Origin: an uncultured Clostridia bacterium
Lineage (GTDB): Bacteria > Bacillota > Clostridia > Christensenellales > Borkfalkiaceae
NCBI GenBank assembly: GCA_944359365.1
Contig: CALVST010000001.1
Coordinates: 62,001 to 126,000 of the forward strand
Reading direction: 5' to 3'
DNA: 64,000 nucleotides
How positions within the stretch are numbered: position 1 is the stretch's first letter; each line of letters begins with the position of its first letter. The translations under genes were made by a program, and so were the position numbers. This document shows, one piece after another, positions 25,378 through 35,013 of this stretch. The notes under the pieces are model-generated. The model saw only the letters and a list, made by a program, of their open reading frames with translations, had not been told where the DNA came from and made no database searches.

Positions 25378-26704
25378 CTTTTTAAAAAATAAAAAATTCG
25401 GGATGATTTCTCTCGGATGCGATAAAAACAGGGTGGACGGAGAGCGGCTTTTAGACGTGATCCGTTCGCACGGCGCCGAGATCACGGATGACATTTCCGA
25501 GGCGAACATCCTTATCGTAAATACCTGCGCCTTTCTCGAAGAGTCGAGAAAAGAAGCCATCGACACGGTGCTCGAATGCGATCGGTACCGCGGCGGGGCG
25601 CTCGAAAAACTTGTGGTCGCGGGGTGCCTTCCCGAAAAGTATATCGGCGAGCTTTTTCCTTCCCTTACCGAGGGAGATATATTTCTCGGCTGCAGCGACG
25701 CAGAGGCGCTTTGGGGCGCCCTCGCAAGTTCCTACGAAAACGGGCGCGTGAATTATGTCGGGCAAGGCTGCGAGCATTTGCAGGGGCGGGTGCTTACAAC
25801 GCCCGCGCACTATGCGTATTTGAAGATAGCGGACGGATGCAATAACTTTTGCACCTATTGCCTGATCCCGAAGATCCGCGGCAGATACCGTTCCTATCCG
25901 ATGGAGGAGCTGACCGAAGAGGCGGCTTCGCTCGGCGACCTGTCCGAACTGATACTCGTCGCGCAGGATGTGACGCGCTACGGCGAGGATTTATACGGAA
26001 AGAGGCGGCTTGTAGATCTTATCCGCGCGCTCTCGGCTTTGGAAAATATCGGAAGCGTGCGCCTGCTGTATTGCTATCCCGACGTGATAGACGATGCGCT
26101 CATCGCGGAAATGCGCGATAACCCTAAGGTCATAAAATACATAGATATTCCGCTGCAGCACAGCGAAGACCGAATATTAAAGCGCATGAATCGTAAGGGG
26201 ACGCGCGCGGAATATCTTGCGCTCATCAAAAAACTGCGCGATAATATACCCGAAATATCGATACGTTCTACCTTTATTGCGGGGTTCCCTTCGGAAACGG
26301 AAGAGGAGTCTGCCGCGTTGGCGGCATTCCTCGAAGAGGCGCAACTGACGAATTGCGGCTTTTTTGCCTATTCGAGAGAGCCGGAAACGCCTGCCTATAA
26401 ACTCAAGGAACAGATACCGAAGAGGATAAAAGAAAAGCGCGTAAAGCAGCTGTACCGCGTACAGGAAAAAATTTCTGCAAAATACCTTTCGGGGTTCGTC
26501 GGGAAGAAGATAGAAGTTCTCTGCGACGGGATAGACTATGAAAACGAAAGGTTTGAGGGCAGAGCGTATTTCAGCGCGCCCGAAATAGACGGAAAAGTTT
26601 ATTTTCATGCAAGACAGGCTTGTCAGGGCGAGTACTATACGGTACTGATAACGGGGCATGACAGCTACGACCTTTTCGGTGTCACGGAGGATTATCAAGA
26701 ATGA
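25367..26704 (+). CDS. rimO: Ribosomal protein S12 methylthiotransferase
   Basis: RimO is a radical-SAM enzyme that methylthiolates an aspartate of ribosomal protein S12. The N-terminal domain has the three cysteines of the auxiliary cluster (SLGCDKNR, VNTCAFLEE, VAGCLPE). The radical-SAM motif is C158-x3-C162-x2-C165 (CNNFCTYC), and a TRAM domain ends the protein. Length is 445 residues. I use ATG 25367, overlapping ftsK by 11 bases; an ATG at 25340 is also possible. The last bases overlap pgsA (ATGA). Confidence 0.94.
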   Translation: MATDFLKNKKFGMISLGCDKNRVDGERLLDVIRSHGAEITDDISEANILIVNTCAFLEESRKEAIDTVLECDRYRGGALEKLVVAGCLPEKYIGELFPSLTEGDIFLGCSDAEALWGALASSYENGRVNYVGQGCEHLQGRVLTTPAHYAYLKIADGCNNFCTYCLIPKIRGRYRSYPMEELTEEAASLGDLSELILVAQDVTRYGEDLYGKRRLVDLIRALSALENIGSVRLLYCYPDVIDDALIAEMRDNPKVIKYIDIPLQHSEDRILKRMNRKGTRAEYLALIKKLRDNIPEISIRSTFIAGFPSETEEESAALAAFLEEAQLTNCGFFAYSREPETPAYKLKEQIPKRIKEKRVKQLYRVQEKISAKYLSGFVGKKIEVLCDGIDYENERFEGRAYFSAPEIDGKVYFHARQACQGEYYTVLITGHDSYDLFGVTEDYQE

Positions 26705-27342
26705 ATTTGCCGAACAAAATAACGCTTTCGAGGATCTTTTTGATCCCGGTTTTTGTAGTCGTATTTTTTCTTACGGTCATACCGTACAATTATTTCATTG
26801 CCTGCATCATCTTTATCGTGGCGTCCTGCACCGATTTTATCGACGGGCATATCGCAAGGAAATATAACCTTGTGACGAATCTCGGAAAGTTTCTCGATCC
26901 CATCGCCGATAAGGTGCTCGTATCTTCCGCGCTCATCTGTATGCTCGTCAAGCCCGAGGTCTTGCTCGTGATGTGGGCAGGGGAATGGGTGATGATAGCC
27001 GCAGGCGTCTGCGTCGCCGTAATTCTTGCGCGCGAACTGATCGTCAGCGGGTTCCGCATGGTCGCGGCGAGCACGGGGCTGGTTCTTGCCGCCGATAAAA
27101 TCGGAAAGGTGAAAACGACTTTTCAGGATATCGCCATTGCGATGCTCCTTGCCGGGGCGGATTTCTTTTCCATCGCTGCGGCGAGCAAGGTCTTCAACGT
27201 GATAGGGCTTGTCTGTTTGGCGATCGCTACGGTTTTGACCATTTGGTCGGGCACTTCGTATATCGTAAAGAACAAAAAAGTTTTTGGTTCTTCTGCGGAA
27301 AATAAATCTGAAAAAGAAGAGGAGAGCACCGTGTCCGAATGA
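26701..27342 (+). CDS. pgsA: CDP-diacylglycerol-glycerol-3-phosphate 3-phosphatidyltransferase
   Basis: PgsA makes phosphatidylglycerol phosphate in the membrane. The CDP-alcohol transferase signature is complete: DFIDGHIARKYN, then G and LDPIADK (D-G-x2-A-R-x8-G-x3-D-x3-D). Several membrane segments follow, and the 213-residue protein ends in a charged tail. It overlaps rimO and the next gene by 4 bases each, so the three are translationally coupled. Confidence 0.94.
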   Translation: MNLPNKITLSRIFLIPVFVVVFFLTVIPYNYFIACIIFIVASCTDFIDGHIARKYNLVTNLGKFLDPIADKVLVSSALICMLVKPEVLLVMWAGEWVMIAAGVCVAVILARELIVSGFRMVAASTGLVLAADKIGKVKTTFQDIAIAMLLAGADFFSIAAASKVFNVIGLVCLAIATVLTIWSGTSYIVKNKKVFGSSAENKSEKEEESTVSE

Positions 27343-28418
27343 AAAACGGTTGCATCGTCGCAAGGAACATATACGATCCCATTTCGGAAAAGGGCATGAA
27401 CGCATTCATTTCCGCGCTCATCGACGGCGGATATCGTATCGATAAGATATTCTTTCTGTCCGATGCGGACGAAAGAGAGTTTTCGCAGACTTTTGCCGAA
27501 TGCAAAAATTTTTTCGAAAACGTATTCGTGATAGCGGAAGGGGATAAATTGCCCGCCCTGCGCGCGCTTGCCTGCGGTATTCTGAAAGTGCAGGACTCTG
27601 ACGAAAAGCGCATCGGGCAGGGGCAGAAAACCTTTTTTTTCCTTGAAAATTCGCCGTCGCTTGCGGCTTGCGTGCGTGAAGAGGTAGCTCCGTTCCTCGA
27701 CGGTAAGTACGGCGTTAAACACGATCGGCTGGTCGTTCGGGCGGTCGGCGTTCCCGAGGAAAAGCTGAAAGCTGTGCTCGCCGAGGTGAAAGAGCTGTGT
27801 GGCAATAAACTTGCGTTCGGCATTTCTGAAAACGGGGCAGACGTTCGCATTCAGATCGTTTACGATGCCGACTCTCCCAAAATGCTGACGGACGAAGTCA
27901 TGCGCGTTTTGGTAAGCGGGCTGAACGACTATATTTATGCGCTCGACGATACGCCTCTCAACGCATGTATTTACGAAATGCTGAAAGTCCGCCATTTGCG
28001 GTTGTCTGTCGGTGAGTCTTTTACGGGGGGCGGCGTAGCAAAACGGCTGATAGAGGTGCCGGGTATAAGTTCCGTGCTGTTTGAAAGCGTGGTCGCATAC
28101 GACAACGGTTCCAAAATGAAACGTTTGGGCGTGTCTGCGGAAACGCTCACAAAACACGGCGCCGTATCCGACGAAACGGCTTACGAGATGGCGGCAGGGC
28201 TGCTCGCTTCTGGAAATTGCAATGTATCGCTCGCAACGACGGGCATCGCGGGGCCGCAGTCTGATAATACGAATAAACCGGTGGGGCTTTGCTATATCGC
28301 CGTGGGGTTGGACGACGCCGTGTACGTCTATAAATACATTTTCAAAGGCGGCCGCGAGGCGATAACCGCCCGCGCGATCGATCAGGCACTGTTCCTTTTA
28401 TATAAACAAATCAAGTAG
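27339..28418 (+). CDS. cinA: CinA-family protein: NMN deamidase-like C-terminal domain with degenerate N-terminal domain
   Basis: The C-terminal part (about 215-359) is the CinA/PncC domain, with SVGESFTGGGVAKRLIE and TTGIAGPQSD, which deamidates nicotinamide mononucleotide in NAD recycling. The N-terminal 200 residues sit where CinA has its molybdopterin-binding-like (COG1058) domain. They lack the usual GTELL and TGGLGPT motifs, so that half is heavily diverged. Total length 359 is shorter than typical full-length CinA (about 415). Context pgsA-cinA-recA is conserved in Firmicutes. NMN salvage fits with nadE nearby. Confidence 0.8.
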   Translation: MKNGCIVARNIYDPISEKGMNAFISALIDGGYRIDKIFFLSDADEREFSQTFAECKNFFENVFVIAEGDKLPALRALACGILKVQDSDEKRIGQGQKTFFFLENSPSLAACVREEVAPFLDGKYGVKHDRLVVRAVGVPEEKLKAVLAEVKELCGNKLAFGISENGADVRIQIVYDADSPKMLTDEVMRVLVSGLNDYIYALDDTPLNACIYEMLKVRHLRLSVGESFTGGGVAKRLIEVPGISSVLFESVVAYDNGSKMKRLGVSAETLTKHGAVSDETAYEMAAGLLASGNCNVSLATTGIAGPQSDNTNKPVGLCYIAVGLDDAVYVYKYIFKGGREAITARAIDQALFLLYKQIK

Positions 28419-28473
28419 TATGCGAGGCATACATCGCTGAAAATTCAGAAAAATATTTATTTGGAGAGATAGA

Positions 28474-29508
28474 ATGGATAACGAAAAGATGAAGGCGCTC
28501 GATCAGGTCCTTGCACAGATCGAAAAGCATTACGGCAAAGGTGCGATCATGAAGCTCGGCGCTTCGGCGGGGAATGTCGATATCGAGGTCATCCCCACGG
28601 GCTGCCTGTCGCTGGATATCGCCCTCGGCATCGGCGGACTGCCCCGCGGCAGGATCATCGAAATATACGGGCCGGAATCTTCCGGTAAAACGACGGTTGC
28701 GCTCCATGCGATCGCGCAGATTCAGAAGACGGGCGGCATTGCGGCATTCGTCGATGCGGAGCACGCGCTCGATCCGACCTATGCGAAAAAGTTGGGCGTC
28801 GACCTAGACAATCTTTACGTTTCTCAGCCTGACACGGGCGAACAGGCGCTCGACATTTGCGACGCGCTCGTAAGGAGCGGCGCGGTCGATCTTATCGTCA
28901 TCGACTCGGTCGCGGCGCTTACCCCGAAAGCGGAAATTGAAGGAGAGATGGGCGAATCGCACGTCGGTTTGCAGGCGCGGCTTATGTCGCAGGCGCTCAG
29001 GAAACTGACGGGCATCATCAATAAATCCAAGACCTGCGTCATCTTCATCAATCAGCTCCGCGAAAAAGTCGGCGTCATGTTCGGTAATCCCGAAACGACC
29101 ACGGGCGGCAAGGCGCTTAAATTCTACGCGAGCGTGCGCATCGACGTCCGCAAGGCTGACGCGCTGAAAGACAGCGAAGGCATCATGGGGAATAAAACGA
29201 GGGCTAAGATCGTCAAAAACAAGCTCGCGCCTCCCTTCAAAACCGCGGAATTCGATATCCTGTACGGCGAAGGCATATCGCAGGAAGGGTGCATCATCGA
29301 CCTCGGCAGCAACGCAGGCGTCATAACCAAGAGCGGTTCGTGGTTCTCTTATGAGGGCGAAAAGGTGGCGCAGGGGCGCGAAAAGATGCGCGAATGGCTG
29401 AAAAACAATCCCGAAAAATCCAAAGAGATCGAGGAAAAGATCCGCGCGGCTTATAAAGGTAAACCTGCGGACGACGCGGCAGAACCTGCCGAGGACGACG
29501 GGGAATAA
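28474..29508 (+). CDS. recA: Recombinase RecA
   Basis: RecA forms filaments on single-stranded DNA, drives strand exchange and triggers LexA self-cleavage. Walker A GPESSGKT is at 66-73, Walker [11 protein letters not shown] near 140, and the DNA-binding loop [17 protein letters not shown] near 193. An acidic C-terminus ends the 344 residues. GGAGAG lies about 6 bases before the ATG. I find no GAAC-N4-GTTC LexA box in the short gap upstream, so it may depend on the operon promoter. Confidence 0.98.
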   Translation: MDNEKMKALDQVLAQIEKHYGKGAIMKLGASAGNVDIEVIPTGCLSLDIALGIGGLPRGRIIEIYGPESSGKTTVALHAIAQIQKTGGIAAFVDAEHALDPTYAKKLGVDLDNLYVSQPDTGEQALDICDALVRSGAVDLIVIDSVAALTPKAEIEGEMGESHVGLQARLMSQALRKLTGIINKSKTCVIFINQLREKVGVMFGNPETTTGGKALKFYASVRIDVRKADALKDSEGIMGNKTRAKIVKNKLAPPFKTAEFDILYGEGISQEGCIIDLGSNAGVITKSGSWFSYEGEKVAQGREKMREWLKNNPEKSKEIEEKIRAAYKGKPADDAAEPAEDDGE

Positions 29509-29517
29509 TTTTTTGCG

Positions 29518-31419
29518 ATGAAATACGGTTTTGTCAGGGTAGCCGCGGCGACGCCCGAACTTCGCGTCGCCGATGTCCGCTACAATACAAAAAAAATAGC
29601 CGAAACTGTGGCGCAGGCAGACAAAGCGGGCGTGCAGCTGCTCGTATTCCCCGAGCTTTCGCTGTGCGGCTATACCTGCGGCGACTTATTCGGGCAAAAG
29701 GTGCTTTCAGACGACTGCGAGGAAAATCTTCGTCTGCTCGCGCGGGAAACGGAAGGGAGAAAAATGCTCCTTTTCGTCGGCGTTCCCGTGCGCCTCGGCG
29801 GCGTGCTTTACAATTGTGCCGCGGCGGTAGGGGGCGGAAAGGTGCTCGCTTTTGTTCCGAAAACGCACCTGCCCAATTACGCCGAATTTTATGAAAAGCG
29901 AAATTTTCAGCCGTATACGGGCGAAAATACGCAGGTAGATTTTTTCGGCGAAAAGATCCCCTTCGGCAACAAACTGATATTTGCCGAAGAAAAGGAGAAA
30001 GATTTTACGGTCGCGGCGGAGCTGTGCGAGGATCTGTGGGTACCCAACCCGCCCTCGGCGGCGCACGCGCACGCGGGCGCAAACATCATCGTGAATTTAT
30101 CCGCATCGGATGAAACGGCGGGCAAGGCGGAGTACCGCCGTCTGCTCGTCAGGGCGCAGTCCGCAAAGACGGTCAGCGGCTATGTGTATGCGGATGCGGG
30201 CGAAGGCGAATCTACGACGGATATGGTGTTTTCCGGGCATAACATCGTGGCGGAAAACGGAGAAATACTCAAAGAGAGCTCCCTCTTCGAAAACGGCATG
30301 ATCGTAACGGAGATCGATGCGGAAAAACTCTCTTTCGAGCGCCGCCGCATCAATACTTTTTATGACGGGCGCGATTTGGCAGGGTATTGCACGGTCTCGT
30401 TTTCCGCGGATCGCGGCGGAGAAAAACTTACGCGCCCCGTGGCTCGGCTTCCCTTTGTGCCGCAAGGCGGCGCGTTGGACGAAAGGGCGGAACTGATCCT
30501 TTCCATACAGACGGCGGGGCTGAAAAAGCGGCTTGCGCATACGAACGCAAAGACCGCGGTGCTCGGTATTTCGGGCGGATTGGACAGTGCGCTTGCATTG
30601 CTCGTAACGGTGCGCGCCTTCAAAAAATTGGGGAAAGACCTAAAAGATATCGTGGCTGTAACGATGCCCTGTTTCGGCACGACGGACAAAACGTACAACA
30701 ATTCGCTCGCGCTCATGCGCGACCTCGGCGTTACGTTCAAGACGGTAAACATTGCAGATACCGTCCGCGCGCATTTCAAAGACATCGGGCACGACGAAAG
30801 CGTAAAAAACGCCGCGTATGAAAATGCGCAGGCGCGCATGCGCACCATGGTGCTTATGGATATCGCAAACGACACGGGCGGCATCGTGGTGGGTACGGGC
30901 GATTTAAGCGAGCTTGCGCTCGGTTGGGCGACCTATAACGGCGACCATATGTCTATGTACGGCGTGAACGCATCCGTTCCCAAAACGCTCGTCAAATATC
31001 TTATCGCGTATGAGGCTGAAAGGCTCGGCGGAAAGCTGAAAGAAACGCTCGCAGACATCCTGCATACCGAAATAAGCCCCGAACTTCTTCCCCCCGAAAA
31101 CGGCAAGATCGCGCAGAAGACGGAAGAGCTCGTGGGGCCTTACGAATTGCACGACTTTTACCTGTATTATGCGATACGTTGGGGCTTTTCCCCGAAAAAG
31201 GTGTTCTTCCTTGCGCAAACGGCGTTCAGCGGCGTATATGACAAAGAGACCGTCAAAAAATGGCTCGTACGTTTTTACAAGCGGTTTTTCTCGCAGCAGT
31301 TCAAGCGTTCCTGTTTGCCGGACGGCGTTAAAGTCGGCTCGGTCAGCCTGTCGCCGAGAGGGGATTGGCGCATGCCTTCCGACGCCTGTGCGGAGGGTTG
31401 GCTGAAAGAACTCGAATAA
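29518..31419 (+). CDS. nadE: Glutamine-dependent NAD+ synthetase
   Basis: NadE amidates nicotinic acid adenine dinucleotide to NAD using ammonia from glutamine. The N-terminal nitrilase-type glutaminase has its Glu in FPELSLCGY, Lys in KTHLPNY and Cys170 in ELCEDLWVP. The C-terminal synthetase has the PP-loop S352-GGLD-S357, and VGTGDLSELALGW. At 633 residues it is the long two-domain form. It begins 10 bases after recA and ends at a terminator. Confidence 0.96.
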   Translation: MKYGFVRVAAATPELRVADVRYNTKKIAETVAQADKAGVQLLVFPELSLCGYTCGDLFGQKVLSDDCEENLRLLARETEGRKMLLFVGVPVRLGGVLYNCAAAVGGGKVLAFVPKTHLPNYAEFYEKRNFQPYTGENTQVDFFGEKIPFGNKLIFAEEKEKDFTVAAELCEDLWVPNPPSAAHAHAGANIIVNLSASDETAGKAEYRRLLVRAQSAKTVSGYVYADAGEGESTTDMVFSGHNIVAENGEILKESSLFENGMIVTEIDAEKLSFERRRINTFYDGRDLAGYCTVSFSADRGGEKLTRPVARLPFVPQGGALDERAELILSIQTAGLKKRLAHTNAKTAVLGISGGLDSALALLVTVRAFKKLGKDLKDIVAVTMPCFGTTDKTYNNSLALMRDLGVTFKTVNIADTVRAHFKDIGHDESVKNAAYENAQARMRTMVLMDIANDTGGIVVGTGDLSELALGWATYNGDHMSMYGVNASVPKTLVKYLIAYEAERLGGKLKETLADILHTEISPELLPPENGKIAQKTEELVGPYELHDFYLYYAIRWGFSPKKVFFLAQTAFSGVYDKETVKKWLVRFYKRFFSQQFKRSCLPDGVKVGSVSLSPRGDWRMPSDACAEGWLKELE

Positions 31420-31427
31420 ACATTTTT

Positions 31428-31460
31428 ATTTGCTCCGCGTGCGCGCGGGGCAAATTTTTT
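31428..31460 (+). terminator. nadE terminator
   Basis: ATTTGCTCCGCG (31428-31439) pairs with CGCGGGGCAAAT (31444-31455, one G-U pair) around TGCG, followed by a T run. Confidence 0.85.
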
Positions 31461-31491
31461 AACGCGCGGAGCGGATATTTTGAAAATAATA

Positions 31492-31520
31492 TTGACTTTT
31501 GTATCGGGATAAGCTATAAT
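31492..31520 (+). promoter_or_regulatory. rny promoter
   Basis: -35 TTGACT (31492-31497) and -10 TATAAT (31515-31520) are 17 bases apart. The leader before the GTG start is about 115 bases. Confidence 0.8.
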
Positions 31521-31539
31521 AAAAAAGGTATGAATTATA

Positions 31540-31598
31540 AAGGGGCGGTTCGGCGTTTTGCCTGCAAAGGCGCGCATTGCCGCCGCACCTTCCTTTTT
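31540..31598 (+). promoter_or_regulatory. Terminator-like structure in the rny leader (possible attenuator)
   Basis: AAGGGGCGGT (31540-31549) pairs with GCCGCACCTT (31582-31591) apart from one G-A mismatch. An inner GCC/GGC hairpin fills the loop. CC and five T follow (31594-31598). This is an intrinsic-terminator shape about 45 bases before the rny ribosome site, so transcription may stop early under some conditions. Confidence 0.45.
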
Positions 31599-31641
31599 AT
31601 TTGTTTATACACAATTTCATTCAACTTACGGGAGGCAAAAA

Positions 31642-33261
31642 GTGTTTTATCAGACAAACGGCTCCCTGTTTCTGGCGGGCACGGTACCTGCGTGGTTGTT
31701 CGCGGTCGTGCTTGTCGTCGCCGTATTGGCGGTAGGTATCGGCGCTTTTTTCATCGGTTTGAAAGTGTTCGGAAAACATTTCAGAACAAAGAGCAGAGAA
31801 GAAGCGGAACAAGCTGTCAGAATAATGCGCGAGGAAGCGGAAAGCGAGTGCCGCGCATTAAAAAAAGAGGCTATTTTAGAGGCTAAGGAACAGGATTTAA
31901 AGCTCAGAAACGAATTTGAACGCGAAAGCAGAGAAAAGAAGGCGGAACTTGCCAAAGCAGAGCAAAGGCTCATGCAAAAAGAGGATGTTCTCGATAAAAA
32001 GGAAGATTCCCTTCTGAAAAAGTCAGACGCGCTCGAACAACAGCAGAAAAATCTTGCCCGTCAGGAAGGCGAGATCAAAAAAATGCAGGAAAAGGTCAAT
32101 CATCAGCACGATCTGATGATTCAGGAGCTTGAAAAGGTCGCCCAACTTACAAAGGAAGAGGCGAAAAAGCTTTTGACCGAAAACATACTCGACGAAGCCC
32201 GGCACGATGCCGCGCTGCAAGTGAGGAACATCGAACAAGAGGCGAAAGACGAGGCAGACGCCGAGGCGAAAAAGATCATCAGCCTTGCCATTCAGCGGTG
32301 CGCGTCCGACCACGCGTCGGAGATCACCGTTTCCGTCGTGCCGCTTCCCAATGACGACATGAAGGCGCGCATCATCGGCCGCGAAGGCAGGAACATCCGC
32401 GCGCTCGAAAACGCGACGGGCATCGAACTTATCATCGACGATACCCCCGAGGTTGTCATCCTTTCCGGTTTCGATCCCGTGCGCAGGGAAGTCGCGCGCC
32501 TCTCCCTTGAAAAGCTCATCGGCGACGGCAGGATCCATCCCGCCCGCATCGAAGAGACGGTCGAAAAGGTCAGGAAAGAACTCGATCAGCAGATCAAGGA
32601 AAACGGCGAAGCCGCGATGTTCGAAGTGGGCATCTTCGGCTTGCACCCCGAAATTATCAAACTGCTCGGCAGGCTCAAATACAGAACGAGTTACGGGCAG
32701 AACGTGTACAAACATTCCATCGAAGTCGCTCAGCTTGCCGGCATGATGGCCGCCGAACTCGGGTTGGACGTCAACCTTGCGAAGCGGGCGGGGCTTTTGC
32801 ACGACATCGGCAAGGCGGTCGACCACGAGCAGGAAGGCACGCACATTCAGATCGGCGCGGATATCGCCAAAAAGTACAAGGAAAACGCGAACGTGGTAAA
32901 TGCCATTATGGCGCACCACGGCGATGTAGAGCCGAAAACGGTAGAGGCGGTCCTCGTACAGGCGGCAGACGCCATTTCGGGCGCACGCCCCGGCGCAAGG
33001 CGCGAAACGAGCACGAACTATGTGAAGCGCCTCGAACAGCTCGAACAGATCGCCGCATCCTTCAAGGGCGTCGAAAAGAGCTATGCCATTCAGGCGGGCA
33101 GAGAGGTGCGCGTCATCGTCAAGCCCGAACAGATCGACGATGCGCAGACGCTGTTCCTCGCCAAAGACATTGCCAAAAAGATCGAGTCCGAGCTCGAATA
33201 TCCCGGGCAGATCAAGGTCAACGTCATCCGCGAGTTCAGAAGCGTGGAATACGCGAAATAA
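31642..33261 (+). CDS. rny: Ribonuclease Y
   Basis: RNase Y is the membrane-bound endoribonuclease that starts mRNA decay in Firmicutes. The 539 residues have one N-terminal membrane helix (about 17-39), a long coiled coil (to about 210), a KH RNA-binding domain ([15 protein letters not shown]) and an HD catalytic domain with H387-D388 ([12 protein letters not shown]). The start is GTG at 31642 with GGAGG 6 bases upstream. The open frame extends to 31558 but lacks a ribosome site there. A structured leader precedes it. Confidence 0.96.
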   Translation: MFYQTNGSLFLAGTVPAWLFAVVLVVAVLAVGIGAFFIGLKVFGKHFRTKSREEAEQAVRIMREEAESECRALKKEAILEAKEQDLKLRNEFERESREKKAELAKAEQRLMQKEDVLDKKEDSLLKKSDALEQQQKNLARQEGEIKKMQEKVNHQHDLMIQELEKVAQLTKEEAKKLLTENILDEARHDAALQVRNIEQEAKDEADAEAKKIISLAIQRCASDHASEITVSVVPLPNDDMKARIIGREGRNIRALENATGIELIIDDTPEVVILSGFDPVRREVARLSLEKLIGDGRIHPARIEETVEKVRKELDQQIKENGEAAMFEVGIFGLHPEIIKLLGRLKYRTSYGQNVYKHSIEVAQLAGMMAAELGLDVNLAKRAGLLHDIGKAVDHEQEGTHIQIGADIAKKYKENANVVNAIMAHHGDVEPKTVEAVLVQAADAISGARPGARRETSTNYVKRLEQLEQIAASFKGVEKSYAIQAGREVRVIVKPEQIDDAQTLFLAKDIAKKIESELEYPGQIKVNVIREFRSVEYAK

Positions 33262-33276
33262 TTTTCCGAAAATGCG

Positions 33277-33310
33277 GCGGGGCGGCATGGTTGCCGCTCC
33301 GCTTTTATTT
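33277..33310 (+). terminator. rny terminator
   Basis: GCGGGGCGGCA (33277-33287) pairs with TGCCGCTCCGC (33292-33302) around TGGT, with one G-U pair, and TTTTATTT follows. Confidence 0.8.
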
Positions 33311-33338
33311 AAATAAATATTGTTTATAGTAAAATGGT

Positions 33339-33372
33339 ATTCCCGCCGCAAAATTGCGGCGGGAATTTTTTT
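33339..33372 (+). terminator. Second strong terminator before spoIIIAA
   Basis: ATTCCCGCCGCAA (33339-33351) and TTGCGGCGGGAAT (33354-33366) are perfect complements, followed by seven T. It blocks vegetative read-through from rny into the sporulation operon. Confidence 0.85.
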
Positions 33373-33379
33373 GCCTTTC

Positions 33380-33409
33380 GCATAAACGGGACAAGTCAGT
33401 TCATAGAAT
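33380..33409 (+). promoter_or_regulatory. Sigma-E-like promoter of the spoIIIA operon
   Basis: GCATAAA (33380-33386) and CATAGAAT (33402-33409) are 15 bases apart. They match the Bacillus sigma-E consensus KMATATT / CATACAMT at 5 of 7 and 7 of 8 positions. The spoIIIA operon of B. subtilis is sigma-E controlled, and the site sits right after the double terminator. Confidence 0.65.
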
Positions 33410-33431
33410 ATACAAAAGCGGAGGGACAAGT

Positions 33432-34331
33432 ATGCTGGAATTTCTGACGGACGACCTGCGCACGGCGCTTGGCTACGTCAATATCAATCTCGCATATGAA
33501 TTGCGCATACGCGCGGGGCGCCCCGCCGTGCTGAATTATCGGGGAAAATATGTTTTTTTGGGCGCGCACGGCGTTACGGACAGGATAGGCGACGCACTCA
33601 TCTGTTCGTATGCCGATATCGAAGATATAATCTACCGCGTCAGTCAGTACTCCGTCTATTCCGTGACCGAGCAGATGAAACAGGGGTTTCTGACCGCCGC
33701 CTGCGGCGAAAGGATAGGTCTTGCGGGCACATACGTTTACGAAAACGGCGCGCCTTCCGCGGTAAAGGAAGTCACTTCCCTGAACATCAGGATCCCGCAC
33801 GAAGTAAAGGGCAGTGCGGCGTTTTTATTCGGGGAACGCTTTCAGAAGGGCGTGGAAAGCTGCCTGATCCTTTCCCCGCCGGGGCGGGGAAAAACGACCA
33901 TGCTGCGCGATCTTGTAAGGCTTATTTCGGCAAGGTATTTCATCAATATACTGATCAGCGACGAGCGAAACGAAATATCTGCGGCATTTAAAGACTTTTC
34001 CCTCGACATAGGTGCTTTTTGCGATGTAATACGTTACGCATACAAGCGCGACGCGCTCTCTTCGGCGGTGCGCGCGATGCGCCCCGATCTGATCGTCACC
34101 GACGAACTTGCCGCGGCGGACGACGTGGCCGCCTGCATCGGCTGTATCCGCGGCGGGGTAAAGGTGATCGCCTCCGCGCACTTCAAAAATTTTGAAAGCA
34201 TGAAGCGCTCGCCCGCGTTTTCCGCCGCGCTGAACGAACGCGCTTTTGACAGTTACGCAGTTCTTGCCGCCGACAGCATAGGGCAGGTTTGCGCCATATA
34301 CGATGCCGAAGGAAAGCAGATATACGGAAAA
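33432..34331 (+). CDS. spoIIIAA: Stage III sporulation protein AA
   Basis: SpoIIIAA is the secretion-type ATPase of the mother-cell side of the SpoIIIA-SpoIIQ channel that nurtures the forespore. It resembles type II/IV secretion ATPases, with Walker A PPGRGKTT (149-156) and ISDERNEI. The 300-residue frame begins at ATG 33432, chosen for GGAGGG 6 bases upstream. Its stop (TGA, 33332-33334 plus 1000) overlaps the next start as ATGA, at 34331-34334. First gene of a complete eight-gene operon. Confidence 0.93.
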
Positions 34332-34801
34332 TGATCAAACTTTTATTGTGCGCGGCGCTTATGGCGCTCTGCAGCGGCGTCGGATATCTGCTTGCGGGAA
34401 AATATAAACAGCGCAAAAAGTTTTTTTACGAGTTGGATCTTTTCAATGCGCGGATGATAAACGAAGTCAGTTATACGAAGATGCCGCTTTCCGCCGTAAT
34501 AGAAAAATATCCCTTTTCGGGGGACTTCGGCAAACTGCTCGAGGAAAAGAAAAAGAACGGTTCCGTAACGGGCGACTTTGAAATAGCGTATCTGAGCGGC
34601 GACGAGAAAAATTTCGTGCGCGACTACTTTCTCATGGTGGGGCGAAGCGATTCGGGTTCGCAGAGAGAGTATCTGAATTCCGCGCGTGCGGAAACGGAAA
34701 AACTGCGCGCCGAAAGCGAAAAGGAATATAAAAGGCGGTTCAATCTTTATGTGCGGCTTGGGTTTCTGTTCGGGCTTATCCTCGCCGTTTTGCTCGCGTA
34801 A
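34331..34801 (+). CDS. spoIIIAB: Stage III sporulation protein AB
   Basis: SpoIIIAB resembles the GspF-type inner-membrane protein of secretion systems and belongs to the SpoIIIA channel. The 156 residues have an N-terminal membrane helix (about 4-22), a helical middle with FNARMINEVSYTKMPLSAVI, and a second helix at the C-terminus. It starts at ATG 34331, overlapping the spoIIIAA stop by 4 bases. The call follows operon position and topology as much as sequence. Confidence 0.88.
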   Translation: MIKLLLCAALMALCSGVGYLLAGKYKQRKKFFYELDLFNARMINEVSYTKMPLSAVIEKYPFSGDFGKLLEEKKKNGSVTGDFEIAYLSGDEKNFVRDYFLMVGRSDSGSQREYLNSARAETEKLRAESEKEYKRRFNLYVRLGFLFGLILAVLLA

Positions 34802-34813
34802 AAAGGGGAGATT

Positions 34814-35011
34814 ATGCAGATAGACGTCATATTCAAAATAGCGGCGGTCGGCATCATCGTAACGATCGTCTGCCAGATACTCAAAAAATCGGACAGGGAC
34901 GATATAGCTACCATCGTCAGTCTTGCGGGGCTCATCATCGTGCTGACGGTCGTGCTCGATATGATAGCCGAGCTGTTCGATTCGATACGAAGTATCTTCG
35001 ACCTGTTTTAG
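34814..35011 (+). CDS. spoIIIAC: Stage III sporulation protein AC
   Basis: This 65-residue protein has two membrane helices around the conserved turn LKKSDRDDIATIVSLAG, typical of SpoIIIAC. It is a small membrane part of the SpoIIIA complex. GGGGAG precedes the ATG. The gene lies 12 bases after spoIIIAB and 2 bases before spoIIIAD. Confidence 0.93.
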   Translation: MQIDVIFKIAAVGIIVTIVCQILKKSDRDDIATIVSLAGLIIVLTVVLDMIAELFDSIRSIFDLF

Positions 35012-35013
35012 CC

